Of a stretch of DNA of 64,000 nucleotides, positions 54,529 through 64,000 are shown one piece after another (the stretch's first letter is position 1; every line of letters starts with the position of its first letter). The position numbers and the translations under genes are program-made. Under the pieces are notes generated by a model that ran no database searches, was not told where the DNA came from, and saw nothing but the letters and a program-made list of their open reading frames with translations. Source of the stretch: Rhizorhapis sp. SPR117 (lineage in GTDB: Bacteria; Pseudomonadota; Alphaproteobacteria; Sphingomonadales; Sphingomonadaceae); assembly GCF_021742065.1 (NCBI RefSeq), contig NZ_JAKKIE010000004.1, positions 1 to 64,000 on the forward strand, given 5' to 3'.

Positions 54529-54930
54529 TCAAACTGGCACTGCCTCTATTATTACAAACGCCTGTGCCCATGGATGATCGTCGGTGAGCGTCAGGTGAAC
54601 AAGCGGCTTATAGCCGCTGGGAACAAGGGATTCCAGCCGGACAAGCGCGCCGCCGGTCAAGTGCAGTGTCGGCGCGCCGGATGGACCATTGACCACGCCG
54701 ATATCCCGCATGAACACGCCTGTTTTGAACCCGGTGCCGACCGCCTTTGAAAAGGCTTCCTTGGCGGCAAAGCGCTTGGCGTAGGTGCCGGCGCGGGTAT
54801 GCGGGCGGCGGGCCGCCTTTGCCCGTTCGACCTCGGTGAAGACCCGGGTTTCGAATCGCGCGCCGAAACGGTCGAGGGAGTTCTGGATACGCTCGATATT
54901 GCAGAGATCGGAGCCAAGCCCAATGATCAC
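54529..54930 (-). CDS. acpS: Holo-[acyl-carrier-protein] synthase
   Basis: 133-residue enzyme that attaches 4'-phosphopantetheine to acyl carrier protein. The magnesium-binding Asp lies in [14 protein letters not shown], and the second motif is [19 protein letters not shown] at 54930 overlapping the pdxJ stop (GTGA) is the best start; it places the conserved motif directly at the N-terminus. Part of the pyrE-pdxJ-acpS-lepB operon. Confidence 0.93.
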   Translation of the reverse strand: MIIGLGSDLCNIERIQNSLDRFGARFETRVFTEVERAKAARRPHTRAGTYAKRFAAKEAFSKAVGTGFKTGVFMRDIGVVNGPSGAPTLHLTGGALVRLESLVPSGYKPLVHLTLTDDHPWAQAFVIIEAVPV

Positions 54931-55658
54931 CGGACCAGATCCATCTGCCTGCGCATTTCGCTGATAGAATCTTTCAGACCACAAAAAATCGCCTCGCCAA
55001 TCAGGAAATGACCGATATTGAGTTCGGCAAGCTGCGGAATGGCGGCAATTGGTCCGACATTATCGAATGTGAGTCCATGGCCCGCATGGGGTTCAATGCC
55101 ATTCTTGGCCGCCAGCGCCGCACCATCCGATATGCGGCGCAGTTCGGTGCTGCGCGCCGTGCCATCCAGATGCGCATATAGCCCGGTGTGGAATTCGACC
55201 ACCGGAGCCTTCAGGCGAATCGCGGCGTCGATCTGAACAGGATCGGGTTCGATGAACAGGCTGACGCGGACCCCCGCATCGGACAGCGCCGCGACGATGG
55301 GGACCAGTTGATCGAATTGCCCGGCAGCATCGAGGCCGCCCTCGGTCGTCCGTTCTTCCCTTTTTTCGGGAACGATGCAGGCGGCATGCGGTTTGTGGCG
55401 AATCGCAATGTGCAACATTTCCTGCGTTGCGGCCATTTCCAGGTTGAGCGGGATGGTCAGCGCCGCCAACAATGCGGAAATATCCTCATCGCGAATATGC
55501 CGACGGTCCTCGCGCAGATGGGCAGTAATTCCATCTGCGCCTGCTGACGCTGCCATCAATGCAGCCTTCACCGGATCAGGATGGTCGCCGCCCCGCGCGT
55601 TGCGGATGGTGGCGACATGATCGATGTTAACGCCAAGGCGGAGAGGGCGGGGCGCCAT
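54927..55658 (-). CDS. pdxJ: Pyridoxine 5'-phosphate synthase PdxJ
   Basis: 243-residue TIM-barrel enzyme that condenses 1-deoxyxylulose 5-phosphate with 3-amino-2-oxopropyl phosphate to pyridoxine 5'-phosphate. The signature [17 protein letters not shown] near its N-terminus and GHGLTFDNV late in the barrel are visible. It follows pyrE by five bases. Confidence 0.96.
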   Translation of the reverse strand: MAPRPLRLGVNIDHVATIRNARGGDHPDPVKAALMAASAGADGITAHLREDRRHIRDEDISALLAALTIPLNLEMAATQEMLHIAIRHKPHAACIVPEKREERTTEGGLDAAGQFDQLVPIVAALSDAGVRVSLFIEPDPVQIDAAIRLKAPVVEFHTGLYAHLDGTARSTELRRISDGAALAAKNGIEPHAGHGLTFDNVGPIAAIPQLAELNIGHFLIGEAIFCGLKDSISEMRRQMDLVR

Positions 55659-55663
55659 GGAGT

Positions 55664-56245
55664 TCAGCTTTTCCGGCTGCCCGGCTTGATCGCCTCTAGC
55701 GCAGCCAGTTCTGGCGGCAGGTCGTCAGGATCGTAAACCGGAAAATTCAGGGACACGAGCGGGAAGAAAGGGACGCCCAGATCTGCTTCGCCCGCCGACC
55801 GATCGACCAATGCGGCCTCTGCGATCACTTCGCCGCCCGCCGCCCTGATGGCTTCTATGGCCTGACGCGAGGAAAGGCCGGTGGTGACGACATCTTCCAC
55901 CATCAACACCTTCTGTCCCTCGGTCAGTGCAAAACCGCGCCGCAGTTCGAACGTGCCATCGGGACGTTCGAGAAACATGGCCTCGACACCCAACGCACGA
56001 CCCATTTCATGGCCGATTATAAGGCCGCCCATGGCTGGAGAAACCACGATTTCGATTTCCGCACGTACCTCGCGAGGTATTTTCTGCACCAGCGCGCGGG
56101 CAAGGCGGCCAGCGCGTTCCGCATCCATCAATACGCGCGCACATTGCAGATAATTGGCGCTGCGTTTGCCGGAAGAGAGGATGAAATGGCCCTCCAGCAG
56201 CGCTTGCGCCGCACGGAATTCCGCCAAAATCTCATCATCGTTCAT
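55664..56245 (-). CDS. pyrE: Orotate phosphoribosyltransferase
   Basis: 193-residue pyrimidine biosynthesis enzyme that makes OMP from orotate and PRPP. The PRPP motif is [17 protein letters not shown], and [15 protein letters not shown] is the N-terminal binding region. ATG at 56245 ([10 protein letters not shown]) matches the family start; 56257 would add four residues. First gene of a minus-strand operon of unrelated essential functions. Confidence 0.94.
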   Translation of the reverse strand: MNDDEILAEFRAAQALLEGHFILSSGKRSANYLQCARVLMDAERAGRLARALVQKIPREVRAEIEIVVSPAMGGLIIGHEMGRALGVEAMFLERPDGTFELRRGFALTEGQKVLMVEDVVTTGLSSRQAIEAIRAAGGEVIAEAALVDRSAGEADLGVPFFPLVSLNFPVYDPDDLPPELAALEAIKPGSRKS

Positions 56246-56438
56246 GTCACGGTCCATTCTTTTGTCTTGGCGAGGCTAATAGGCGGGAGGGGCTGCAAGT
56301 TCAACACAAAGAAAATAAGCCCTTTAGGTGCTTGAGGCCTGCGAAAAGCATGCCTATAAGCCGCCGCAATAAAGACAGGACTGTGACCGGACCCTGCGTC
56401 CGATACAGAACAGTATGCGGGGTAAGATCGAGACGCTT

Positions 56439-57422
56439 ATGAACATGGTGAAATCGCTATTTCTGGCCGGAATACTGGCTTTTACGCCCGGTTCCGTCAG
56501 TGCGCAAAGTGCTGCGCCCACGCCGCAGGCGGTGGGTGCCGCTCCGGCCGAAGCGGGGACGGAATCAGCACAGGCAGCAGCGCCTGCCGCTTCTGTAATG
56601 AAGCCGACCGAGGGCATCGGCATGCCCCAATCGGGCGAAACGACGTTTCAGGAACAGTTCGCCGACAATGGCAGATATGCTCTCTGGTTTCATGACTCGG
56701 TGCTTTTGCCTATCATTACTGCGATTTCGCTGTTTGTTCTGGGTCTGCTGATCTGGGTGATGTTCCGCTATCGCCGATCGGCCAATCCCGTGCCGTCAAA
56801 AACCTCGCACAATACCTTGATCGAAGTGATCTGGACATTGGTGCCGGTGTTGATTCTCGTTGGTATCGCGATACCGTCGATCGACCTTCTTGCGCGCCAG
56901 TACAAACCTGCGCCGGAAAATGCGCTGACTGTCAAGGTGACGGGTTATCAATGGTATTGGGGCTATGAATATCCCGACAACGGCATTTCGGAAATCATCT
57001 CCAACATGCTTTCGAACGAAGAGGCGCGCAAGCGTGGCGAGCCTGAATTGCTTGGCGTTGATAATCGCCTGGTCCTTCCGGCTGGTCGACCGATCAAGTT
57101 GTTGATTACCGGGGCGGACGTTATTCACAGCTTCTCAGTTCCAGCATTCTGGATAAAGGAAGACGCGGTTCCGGGCCGCATCAATGAAAAGGGCTTCATC
57201 ATCGACAAGCCAGGCATTTATTATGGCCAGTGTTCCGAATTGTGCGGGGCGCGCCATGGTTTCATGCCGATTGCGGTTGAAGCACTTCCACCTGCCGAAT
57301 TCGACGCCTGGGTTCTTGCTCAGGGAGGCCATGCACGCGGTGCGGCGGAAGCGCCTGCTGAGGCGGTAGCCGCCGCAGCCCCCGCCGCCAATGCCGTGCA
57401 ACCGGCTACAGCCACCAATTAA
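56439..57422 (+). CDS. ctaC: Cytochrome c oxidase subunit II
   Basis: 327-residue subunit of aa3-type oxidase. A signal peptide (ends SVSAQ) is followed by an Ala/Pro-rich stretch, two transmembrane segments ([20 protein letters not shown] and [19 protein letters not shown]) and the periplasmic cupredoxin domain. The CuA site is [14 protein letters not shown] plus the upstream His in [11 protein letters not shown]. The tail is a Pro/Ala run. Start codons at 56415, 56439 and 56445 are possible; 56439 suits the signal peptide. Confidence 0.93.
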   Translation: MNMVKSLFLAGILAFTPGSVSAQSAAPTPQAVGAAPAEAGTESAQAAAPAASVMKPTEGIGMPQSGETTFQEQFADNGRYALWFHDSVLLPIITAISLFVLGLLIWVMFRYRRSANPVPSKTSHNTLIEVIWTLVPVLILVGIAIPSIDLLARQYKPAPENALTVKVTGYQWYWGYEYPDNGISEIISNMLSNEEARKRGEPELLGVDNRLVLPAGRPIKLLITGADVIHSFSVPAFWIKEDAVPGRINEKGFIIDKPGIYYGQCSELCGARHGFMPIAVEALPPAEFDAWVLAQGGHARGAAEAPAEAVAAAAPAANAVQPATATN

Positions 57423-57435
57423 GGGTCGCCAGGAC

Positions 57436-59112
57436 ATGACTGACACAACCGCAACGCCCGCCGATTTCCAGGCGCATCCCCAGGATCACCATCATGACGG
57501 GGATCACAAGCCGGCCTTTTTTGCTCGATGGTTCATGTCGACCAATCACAAGGACATCGGCACGCTTTACCTGATCTTCGCCATTGTGGCGGGCATCATC
57601 GGCGGCGCTATTTCCGGCCTGATGCGTGCTGAACTGGCGGCGCCTGGCATTCAATATCTTCAGGCATGGGCGCTGATGTCCGATGGTCCCGATGCGACTA
57701 TGGATCAGGCCTATCACCTCTGGAATGTGCTTATCACGGCGCATGGTCTGATCATGGTGTTCTTCATGGTCATGCCGGCGATGATCGGCGGCTTTGGCAA
57801 CTGGTTCGTGCCGATCATGATCGGCGCGCCGGATATGGCCTTTCCGCGGATGAACAACATCAGCTTCTGGTTGTTGATCCCGGCTTTCCTTCTGCTTCTT
57901 GGTTCCACCTTCGTTCCAGGTGGTACTGGCAACGGTGCGGGCACGGGCTGGACCGTCTATGCGCCGCTTGCAACCAGCGGAAGCCCGGGGCCAGCGGTCG
58001 ATCTTGCCATCCTGTCGCTGCACCTTGCCGGTGCAAGCTCCATTCTGGGCGCGATCAATTTTATCACCACCATTTTGAATATGCGCGCGCCGGGCATGAC
58101 CCTGCACAAGATGCCGCTGTTCGTGTGGTCGGTGCTGGTTACAGCGTTCCTGCTGCTTCTGGCGCTGCCGGTTCTGGCGGCGGCCATCACGATGCTGCTG
58201 ACGGACCGCAATTTTGGCACAACCTTCTATGATGCAGCGGGCGGCGGCGATCCGGTGCTTTACCAGCATCTGTTCTGGTTCTTTGGTCATCCTGAAGTGT
58301 ACATCATGATTTTGCCGGGCTTTGGCATTGTCAGCCAGATCATTTCGACTTTCAGCCGCAAGCCCGTCTTTGGCTATCTCGGCATGGCCTATGCCATGGT
58401 TGCGATCGGCGTGGTGGGCTTTGTCGTGTGGGCGCACCACATGTTCACCACAGGAATGAGCGTCAACGTCAAGATGTACTTCACTGCCGCAACCATGGTG
58501 ATCGCGGTGCCTACCGGTATCAAGATCTTTTCATGGATCGCCACGATGTGGGGCGGATCGCTATCATTCAAGACACCGATGGTGTGGGCGATCGGTTTCA
58601 TTTTCCTGTTCACGGTGGGCGGCGTCACGGGTGTGGTGCTCGCTAATGGCGGCATCGACGACAATCTGCACGACACCTATTATGTCGTTGCGCATTTCCA
58701 TTATGTTTTGAGCCTTGGCGCTGTGTTCTCTCTCTTTGCGGGATTTTATTACTGGTTCCCGAAAATGAGCGGCAGGCAGTATAATGAATTTCTGGGCCAT
58801 CTTCATTTCTGGGTCTTCTTTGTCGGTGTGAACCTGTTGTTCTTCCCGATGCACTTCCTGGGTATGAGCGGCATGCCGCGTCGTATTCCTGATTATACCG
58901 GAGCCTATGCGTACTGGAATGACATTGCCTCGTTTGGCTATGTCATCATGGCTGCGGGTATGGCGATTTTCTTCGTCAACCTGATCTGGTCGCTGCTTGC
59001 GGGCAAGAAGGCGGAATCCAATCCCTGGGGTGAAGGCGCAACGACGCTGGAATGGACCTTGTCCAGCCCGCCGCCGTTCCACCAGTTCGAAACACTACCA
59101 AAGATCGATTGA
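57436..59112 (+). CDS. ctaD: Cytochrome c oxidase subunit I
   Basis: 558-residue catalytic subunit with twelve transmembrane helices carrying haem a, haem a3 and Cu[20 protein letters not shown] opens the core. The CuB ligand region is [17 protein letters not shown], and the haem ligands sit near [15 protein letters not shown] and [19 protein letters not shown] precedes the ATG at 57436. A strong hairpin terminator follows, but the cluster continues with assembly genes. Confidence 0.97.
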   Translation: MTDTTATPADFQAHPQDHHHDGDHKPAFFARWFMSTNHKDIGTLYLIFAIVAGIIGGAISGLMRAELAAPGIQYLQAWALMSDGPDATMDQAYHLWNVLITAHGLIMVFFMVMPAMIGGFGNWFVPIMIGAPDMAFPRMNNISFWLLIPAFLLLLGSTFVPGGTGNGAGTGWTVYAPLATSGSPGPAVDLAILSLHLAGASSILGAINFITTILNMRAPGMTLHKMPLFVWSVLVTAFLLLLALPVLAAAITMLLTDRNFGTTFYDAAGGGDPVLYQHLFWFFGHPEVYIMILPGFGIVSQIISTFSRKPVFGYLGMAYAMVAIGVVGFVVWAHHMFTTGMSVNVKMYFTAATMVIAVPTGIKIFSWIATMWGGSLSFKTPMVWAIGFIFLFTVGGVTGVVLANGGIDDNLHDTYYVVAHFHYVLSLGAVFSLFAGFYYWFPKMSGRQYNEFLGHLHFWVFFVGVNLLFFPMHFLGMSGMPRRIPDYTGAYAYWNDIASFGYVIMAAGMAIFFVNLIWSLLAGKKAESNPWGEGATTLEWTLSSPPPFHQFETLPKID

Positions 59113-59120
59113 TTGAATGA

Positions 59121-59155
59121 ACCGGCCACGTCAAAATGGGCGTGGCCGGTTTTTC
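59121..59155 (+). terminator. Hairpin terminator between ctaD and ctaB
   Basis: Perfect 10-bp stem ACCGGCCACG and CGTGGCCGGT around a 10-base loop, followed by TTTTCGGG. It lies nine bases after the ctaD stop. It may limit expression of the downstream assembly genes relative to the structural subunits. Confidence 0.8.
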
Positions 59156-59183
59156 GGGACAAGCAATTGTGGCAACTACGCCA

Positions 59184-60083
59184 ATGACAGGCAGAATGAC
59201 CCGTACAACGGCTGACTGGCGCGATTTCCTCGCGCTGACCAAGCCGCGCGTCATGACGCTTGTCGTTTTTACCGGCCTTTGCGGATTGCTGGCGGCGCCG
59301 GGAACGATCCATCCTGTGCTCGCCTTTACCGCGATATTGTGCATCGCACTTGGCGCAGGAGCGGCGGGTGCCCTCAACCAATGGTATGAAGCCGATATCG
59401 ATGCCATGATGAAGCGGACAGCCAACCGCCCGCTGCCCGCCGGACGCATGGACCCGCAGTCGGCACTGCACTTTGGCGTGGGGCTGTCCTTTTTCTCGGT
59501 GCTGCTGCTGGGCGTTGCGACCAACTGGCTGGCGGCGGCTATATTGGCCGTGTCGATCCTGTTCTATGTGCTGGTCTATACGGTATGGCTCAAGCGCAGG
59601 ACCCCGCAGAATATCGTCATTGGCGGTGCGGCAGGCGCGTTTCCGCCGTTGATCGGCTGGGCTGCCGCAACCGGTAGTATCGCACCGTTGCCGCTGGCCC
59701 TGTTCGCGTTGATATTTTTCTGGACGCCGCCGCATTTCTGGGCGCTCGCGTTGTTCGTGAAAACGGATTACGCCAATGCAGGCGTGCCGATGCTGCCTGT
59801 AGTTGCCGGGGAAGTGGCGACGCGGCGCCAGATTTTCGTTTATACCGCGATCATGGCGGTAGCTGCCCTGGCGCCGGTCCTGTTACGGCTGACCGGACTT
59901 GTCTATGGCGTTTCGGCATTGGTGCTGACCGCCATTTTTGCGGTTATGGCCTTTCAGGTGGCGGTGCGCCGGGAAAGCGACCCTGCCAATATGAAGCCGG
60001 AACGTCGGCTTTTTGCTTATTCGATCCTGTATCTTTTTCTCATATTTGGAGCGGTCGTCATCGACCGTTGGGTGCTGGCGTGA
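59184..60083 (+). CDS. ctaB: Protohaem IX farnesyltransferase (haem O synthase)
   Basis: 299-residue UbiA-family prenyltransferase that attaches farnesyl to haem b for haem a-type oxidases. Eight or nine transmembrane helices are expected. The Asp-rich motifs are [21 protein letters not shown] and the later [15 protein letters not shown]. Starts at 59169 (GTG), 59184 and 59196 are all plausible; none has a clear ribosome binding site. The stop overlaps a very small membrane protein gene. Confidence 0.93.
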   Translation: MTGRMTRTTADWRDFLALTKPRVMTLVVFTGLCGLLAAPGTIHPVLAFTAILCIALGAGAAGALNQWYEADIDAMMKRTANRPLPAGRMDPQSALHFGVGLSFFSVLLLGVATNWLAAAILAVSILFYVLVYTVWLKRRTPQNIVIGGAAGAFPPLIGWAAATGSIAPLPLALFALIFFWTPPHFWALALFVKTDYANAGVPMLPVVAGEVATRRQIFVYTAIMAVAALAPVLLRLTGLVYGVSALVLTAIFAVMAFQVAVRRESDPANMKPERRLFAYSILYLFLIFGAVVIDRWVLA

Positions 60084-60208
60084 ACAATGACGAACAGGAT
60101 CAGATCAGGGCGCGTCAGCGCGCTCGTGCTTTGGCGACTGGCGCCCTGCTGGTCGCCCTGGTGGTGCTCTTCTATCTCATCACCTTGGCGAAAATCGGGG
60201 GAAATTGA
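60080..60208 (+). CDS. CoxF-like 42-residue membrane protein
   Basis: Very short gene between ctaB and ctaG. It begins at a GTG overlapping the ctaB stop (GTGA) and ends at a TGA overlapping the ctaG start (TGATG). It encodes a charged N-terminal stretch ([18 protein letters not shown]) and one transmembrane helix ([17 protein letters not shown]). Small proteins of this kind sit at this place in many alphaproteobacterial oxidase clusters and are annotated as CoxF; function unproven. Confidence 0.75.
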   Translation: MNNDEQDQIRARQRARALATGALLVALVVLFYLITLAKIGGN

Positions 60209-60762
60209 TGGCAACCCTTGAGCAGAAGAATAGAAACAGCGCCGTTTTCGCGTTGTCCCTGGCCGCCGGAATGCTGGCGCTGGGGTTTGCATCTGTCCCA
60301 CTTTACCGCATCTTCTGTCAGGTGACCGGCTATAACGGTACGACCCAGCGGGCGACCGCCGACACAAAAGTGCCGGTAGCAACCGGGCACATGATGTCGA
60401 TTCGGTTCGATTCGAACGTGGCGCCGGGCATGCCTTGGAAATTCTACCCTGAACATACAACCGACAAGGTCACGGTCGGTGCACGTGACATGGCGATCTT
60501 CATTGCCAAGAACATGTCGGACAAGCCCGTAACGGGCGAGGCTTCATTCAATGTGACGCCATCGCAGGCCGGGAGCTATTTCGCCAAAATTCAGTGCTTT
60601 TGCTTCACCGAACAGACACTGCAGCCGGGGCAGGAAGTCCGTATGCCCGTCCTATTTTATGTCGATCCCAAAATTTTGGACGATCCCGACAACAAGGACA
60701 CGCAAGAAATTACGTTGAGCTACACATTCTATCCTGTGGACCAGGACGGAAGCGGAAGCTAA
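60208..60762 (+). CDS. ctaG: Cytochrome c oxidase assembly protein CtaG (Cox11)
   Basis: 184-residue copper chaperone that inserts CuB into subunit I. One N-terminal membrane anchor (FALSLAAGMLALGFASVPLYR) is followed by a periplasmic domain. The copper-binding pair is in KIQCFCFTEQTLQPGQ. The ATG at 60208 overlaps the small gene's stop; the preceding TTG was not used. It precedes subunit III by 35 bases. Confidence 0.95.
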   Translation: MATLEQKNRNSAVFALSLAAGMLALGFASVPLYRIFCQVTGYNGTTQRATADTKVPVATGHMMSIRFDSNVAPGMPWKFYPEHTTDKVTVGARDMAIFIAKNMSDKPVTGEASFNVTPSQAGSYFAKIQCFCFTEQTLQPGQEVRMPVLFYVDPKILDDPDNKDTQEITLSYTFYPVDQDGSGS

Positions 60763-60797
60763 GAGCCAATCAAAGTTACAGACAGGGATAAAGCACA

Positions 60798-61619
60798 ATG
60801 GCCGGAGCCAAGAACCACGATTACCATATTCTTCCGCCCAGCATCTGGCCGCTTGTCGGCTCCATGTCGGCGCTGCTGATGGCGTTGGGCGGGGTTATGT
60901 GGATGCACGAATATGCAGGCGGCGGCTGGGTTTTCCTGGGCGGCCTAGCAGGTGTGCTGTTCACGATGTTCAGCTGGTGGTCCACGGTGATTGGCGAAGC
61001 CCATGCGGGCGATCACACGCCGGTGGTGCAACTGCATTTGCGTTACGGCATGATCCTGTTCATCGCATCGGAAGTCATGTTTTTCGTCGGCTGGTTCTGG
61101 GCCTTTTTCGATTTTGCCCTGTTCCCGTCCGCTGCAGAGGTGATCGGCGGCCAGTTTCCGCCCAAGGGCTTGGAGGTCATGAGCGCCTTTGAATTGCCCC
61201 TGCTTAACACGCTGATTCTGCTCTGTTCCGGCACAACCATCACCTGGGCGCACCACGCGTTGATCCATGGCGATCGTGAGGGATTGAAGAAAGGTCTGTG
61301 GTGCACGATCATCTTGGGCATCCTGTTTTCGTCGATCCAGGCTTATGAATATGCCCATGCGCCCTTTGGCTTTGGCGGCAACACTTATAGTTCGGCATTC
61401 TATATGGCGACCGGTTTCCACGGTTTCCACGTCTTGGTCGGTACGATCTTCCTGATCGTCAACCTGATCCGCACATATCAGGGCGACTTCACCCCGCGCC
61501 AGCATTTCGGCTTTGAAGCGGCGGCCTGGTACTGGCATTTCGTCGATGTCGTCTGGCTGTTCCTGTTCATAGCCATCTATGTCTGGGGTGGTTGGGGCGC
61601 GCCGGTTCACGCCGGCTGA
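60798..61619 (+). CDS. ctaE: Cytochrome c oxidase subunit III
   Basis: 273-residue membrane subunit with about seven helices that lacks metal sites but helps stabilise the oxidase. Typical segments are YHILPPSIWPLVGSMSALLM, RYGMILFIASEVMFFVGWFW and GFHGFHVLVGTIFLIV. The stop overlaps the DUF983 start (TGATG). Confidence 0.96.
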   Translation: MAGAKNHDYHILPPSIWPLVGSMSALLMALGGVMWMHEYAGGGWVFLGGLAGVLFTMFSWWSTVIGEAHAGDHTPVVQLHLRYGMILFIASEVMFFVGWFWAFFDFALFPSAAEVIGGQFPPKGLEVMSAFELPLLNTLILLCSGTTITWAHHALIHGDREGLKKGLWCTIILGILFSSIQAYEYAHAPFGFGGNTYSSAFYMATGFHGFHVLVGTIFLIVNLIRTYQGDFTPRQHFGFEAAAWYWHFVDVVWLFLFIAIYVWGGWGAPVHAG

Positions 61620-62026
61620 TGAACATCGGGGAAGGCCTCTCGCCGGTGGTGCGGTCGGCCTTTCTCGGCCTGTGCCCGAAGTGCGGGTCGGCGACGCTGT
61701 TTGGCGAGCATATGGTCCACTTTGAGCCGCAATGTTCCGCTTGTGGCCTGGACTACAGCCAGTTCAATGTTGGTGATGGTCCTGCGGCGTTCCTGATCCT
61801 GATCATCGGAGCGCTGGTGACGGCGATGGCCCTTGTTTTCGAAGTGATGATGCATCCGCCCTTCTGGGTGCATATGCTGATCTGGATACCGGTGACTACG
61901 CTGGCGGTTGTCGGGTCATTGCGCGTGGCGAAGGCGGCGCTGCTGATCCTGGAGTTCCGCAACAAGGCGCGCGAGGGCAAGTTGCAAATACCGGACGCGG
62001 GACAGAGCGGCGACGTACAAGCTTGA
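61619..62026 (+). CDS. DUF983 zinc-ribbon membrane protein
   Basis: 135-residue protein with two CxxC pairs (LCPKCGSATLFG and CSACGLDYS), likely a zinc ribbon, and two transmembrane segments (AAFLILIIGALVTAMALVF and MLIWIPVTTLAVVGSLRV). Family members sit in oxidase clusters; a role in haem-copper oxidase assembly is suspected. ATG at 61619 overlaps the ctaE stop; its own stop overlaps surf1. Confidence 0.88.
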   Translation: MNIGEGLSPVVRSAFLGLCPKCGSATLFGEHMVHFEPQCSACGLDYSQFNVGDGPAAFLILIIGALVTAMALVFEVMMHPPFWVHMLIWIPVTTLAVVGSLRVAKAALLILEFRNKAREGKLQIPDAGQSGDVQA

Positions 62027-62604
62027 TGCGGCGTTTGCCCGTTCTGCCGACGATATTGGTCGCGCTCGCCATAGCGGTTATGATCGCGCTGGGCATTTGG
62101 CAGTTCCAGCGCTTGGCCTGGAAGGAGGACCTTCTCAAAAGCTATGCCGCCGCGCAGGGATTGCCGCCTATCCGCTATCCGGAACGACCGGACAAGATGC
62201 ACCCGCCACTATTCCGGCACGCGACTGGGCATTGCGCGCAGGTTGTCGATTGGCGCAGCACCAGTGGTCGAAATCTGAAAGGGGAGGCCGGTTGGGTGCA
62301 TGTCGCGCAATGCCGCACGGATGCAGGACATGATATGCAGGCCGTGATGGGCTGGTCTGACCGCCCGGTTTCACCAGAGTGGACAGGCGGACCGGTCACC
62401 GGAATCATTGCGCCCGATAGCCAGCATGTCATTCGTCTGGTTGTCGATCGTCCCGCTCCGGGCTTGCAAGCCGCGCAACCGCCCAGCCTTGCCGATATTC
62501 CCAACAATCATTTCGCCTATGGTGTCCAATGGTTCCTGTTTGCCGGGATCGCGGGGATAATCTATGGCCTCGCCTTGCGCCGCCGGAGCGTCGATCGCGC
62601 TTAA
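62026..62604 (+). CDS. SURF1 family oxidase assembly protein
   Basis: 192-residue protein with N- and C-terminal transmembrane helices (LVALAIAVMIALGIWQFQR and NNHFAYGVQWFLFAGIAGIIYGLAL), the SURF1/Shy1 architecture. It aids delivery of haem a to subunit I. The ATG at 62026 overlaps the DUF983 stop. Last gene of the oxidase cluster before thrC. Confidence 0.9.
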   Translation: MRRLPVLPTILVALAIAVMIALGIWQFQRLAWKEDLLKSYAAAQGLPPIRYPERPDKMHPPLFRHATGHCAQVVDWRSTSGRNLKGEAGWVHVAQCRTDAGHDMQAVMGWSDRPVSPEWTGGPVTGIIAPDSQHVIRLVVDRPAPGLQAAQPPSLADIPNNHFAYGVQWFLFAGIAGIIYGLALRRRSVDRA

Positions 62605-62638
62605 TTCATGGGTCCTGACCCTAAACTCTTGCGGCAGG

Positions 62639-62662
62639 GCCACGCGCGGTCTAACGCGTGGC
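62639..62662 (+). promoter_or_regulatory. Hairpin immediately before thrC
   Basis: GCCACGCG and CGCGTGGC form an 8-bp stem around an 8-base loop, ending five bases before the thrC ATG, where a ribosome binding site is expected. A smaller stem GGGTC and GACCC lies upstream at 62610-62621. It could block translation initiation or be an attenuator; no leader peptide was recognised. Confidence 0.45.
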
Positions 62663-62667
62663 GCATT

Positions 62668-64000
62668 ATGCAATATGTCAGCAGCAGGGGTAGCGCACAG
62701 GCGCTGAATTTCGAGGATGTGACGCTGGCCGGGCTGGCGTCGGACGGGGGGTTGTACCTGCCCGAAAGCTGGCCGCTTTTTTCGAGTCAAGAGATCGCGG
62801 CGCTGGCAGGCCTGAGCTACGTCGAAACGGCGGTGCGTGTGATGATGCCCTTCGTGGCGGGGTCGCTCAGCGAAGCGGAGTTGCGGGATCTGTGCACGCA
62901 AGCCTATGGCCGGTTCAGCCATCAGGCCGTGACCCCTTTGGTCCAGCTTGACCATCGTCATTGGTTGCTGGAACTGTTTCACGGCCCGACATTGGCGTTC
63001 AAGGATGTGGCGCTACAGCTTTTGGGCCTGTTGTTCGAAAAGTTCCTCAGCAACAGTGACCGGCATCTGACCATCGTCGGCGCGACATCGGGCGATACCG
63101 GATCTGCGGCAATCGATGCGGTGGCGGGTCGTGACAAGATCGACATTTTCATGCTTCATCCCGACGGTCGCGTATCGGATGTCCAGCGGCGGCAGATGAC
63201 GACAGTGCGCGCGCCCAATGTTTACAACATCGCCGTTGATGGCAGCTTTGATGATGCGCAGGCGCTGGTGAAGCGGATGTTCAATGACCGCGAGTTTTCA
63301 TCGCGCTTTAGTCTGTCGGCGGTCAATTCGATTAACTGGGCCCGGTTGATGGCGCAGGTGGTGTATTATTTCTATGCCGCCGTGCGCCTCGGCGCGCCGG
63401 ATCGGCCCGTGGCTTTTTCGGTGCCCACGGGTAATTTCGGCGATGTGTTTGCCGGTTATGTTGCCGCGAAGATGGGTTTGCCGGTCGCCCGTTTGATTGT
63501 TGCGACCAACGTGAACGACATCCTCCATCGCGCGCTGTCTCAGGGCGACTATAGCCAGGGTAAAGTGACCGCTACGGCCACGCCCAGCATGGATATCCAG
63601 GTCAGCAGCAATTTCGAGCGGCTGCTGTTCGATCTGGGCGGGCGTGATGGCAAGGCTATGGCGGCGCAGATGCACGGATTTGAGGCAACACGCGCCATGC
63701 GCCTTTCCAATGCGCAGCGTGAGGGCGCGGCGAAGCTGTTTTCGAGCGCGCGGATTGATGCGGATGATATGTCGATCGCCATGCGCTGGGCCAATGATGC
63801 CGCAGGGCAGGTGATTGATCCGCACAGCGCGGTTGGCCTTGCTGCCGCGCGGGCGAGTGACCTTGACCCCGCCATTCCGATGGTGACGCTAGCTACGGCG
63901 CATCCAGCCAAGTTCCCCGATGCTGTCGAACGTTCAACTGGCGTTCGTCCGCCACTGCCCGCGCGCATCAGCAATCTGTTCGACCGTGAAGAGCGCTATG
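62668..64000 (+). CDS. thrC: Threonine synthase (3' end outside the window)
   Basis: PLP enzyme converting O-phosphohomoserine to threonine. The 444 codons present begin MQYVSSRGSAQALNFED; the frame has no stop before position 64000, so a few more residues are missing. The PLP lysine is in HGPTLAFKDVALQL, the phosphate/PLP loop region in GATSGDTGSAAIDAV, and SVPTGNFGDVFAGY follows. It is the longer fungal/Gram-negative type of threonine synthase, not the short archaeal one. Confidence 0.94.
   Translation, partial: MQYVSSRGSAQALNFEDVTLAGLASDGGLYLPESWPLFSSQEIAALAGLSYVETAVRVMMPFVAGSLSEAELRDLCTQAYGRFSHQAVTPLVQLDHRHWLLELFHGPTLAFKDVALQLLGLLFEKFLSNSDRHLTIVGATSGDTGSAAIDAVAGRDKIDIFMLHPDGRVSDVQRRQMTTVRAPNVYNIAVDGSFDDAQALVKRMFNDREFSSRFSLSAVNSINWARLMAQVVYYFYAAVRLGAPDRPVAFSVPTGNFGDVFAGYVAAKMGLPVARLIVATNVNDILHRALSQGDYSQGKVTATATPSMDIQVSSNFERLLFDLGGRDGKAMAAQMHGFEATRAMRLSNAQREGAAKLFSSARIDADDMSIAMRWANDAAGQVIDPHSAVGLAAARASDLDPAIPMVTLATAHPAKFPDAVERSTGVRPPLPARISNLFDREERY

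Overview
The window is a stretch of chromosome from an alphaproteobacterium of the order Sphingomonadales, most likely family Sphingomonadaceae. The evidence is gene content and order: a crtB-crtI-crtY carotenoid operon, a DUF1013/TrcR cell-cycle regulator, an ATP12-type F1-ATPase chaperone, a ctaC-ctaD-ctaB-coxF-ctaG-ctaE-surf1 cytochrome oxidase cluster running into thrC, and a TCA operon of mdh-sucD-sucA-sucB-lpd. The genus cannot be fixed from sequence reading alone. No rRNA, tRNA or CRISPR array was seen.

Layout. 1-0.4 kb: the end of an IS21-like insertion sequence that cuts off a small gene. 0.6-12.5 kb: clpA, DUF1192 and a quinone oxidoreductase, a GIY-YIG nuclease bracketed by palindromes, an LpxH-like phosphoesterase coupled to a glycosyltransferase, trcR, an acyl-CoA synthetase, msrA, a lipoprotein, pmbA and cysQ. 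12.5-18.3 kb: carotenoid genes crtYIB, with a divergent diiron hydroxylase, DUF2141 and a MipA porin-like protein. 18.4-21.7 kb: a tightly overlapping operon, crcB-rlu-HAD-membrane protein-atp12. 21.8-28.6 kb: a secreted repeat protein, ppx, rlmE, an acyltransferase, CHAD and CYTH proteins, and a cyclopropane synthase. 28.6-32.5 kb: a molybdopterin oxidoreductase with cytochrome b, rlmN, and two small genes. 32.6-41.7 kb: dnaN and the TCA operon. 41.8-44.8 kb: RcnB-like protein, an orphan 2Fe-2S subunit, rpsU, an FKBP and a PilZ protein. 45.1-52.5 kb: a LysR regulator divergent from a leucine catabolic operon. 52.5-56.2 kb: pyrE-pdxJ-acpS-lepB-permease on the minus strand. 56.4-64 kb: cytochrome c oxidase biogenesis and thrC, which runs off the end.

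The most interesting signals are these. (1) Two unrelated stand-alone nuclease genes (GIY-YIG at 4514 and DUF559 at 48886) are each bracketed by hairpin repeats. The DUF559 unit sits antisense inside the leucine operon, and its repeats supply the gene's ribosome binding site and its last codons. The GIY-YIG hairpins belong to a palindrome family scattered elsewhere in the window. (2) The leucine operon (isovaleryl-CoA dehydrogenase, both methylcrotonyl-CoA carboxylase subunits, MaoC hydratase, CitE-like lyase) has the same five functions as the Mycobacterium tuberculosis Rv2498c-Rv2502c region for leucine and itaconate degradation, with no classical liuC or HMG-CoA lyase. (3) A 171-bp nested inverted repeat at 44873-45043 looks like a miniature mobile element. 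(4) ppx, CHAD and CYTH genes lie close together, suggesting a polyphosphate-related neighbourhood. (5) The TCA operon lacks sucC and is preceded by a Fur-box-like palindrome and a leader hairpin.
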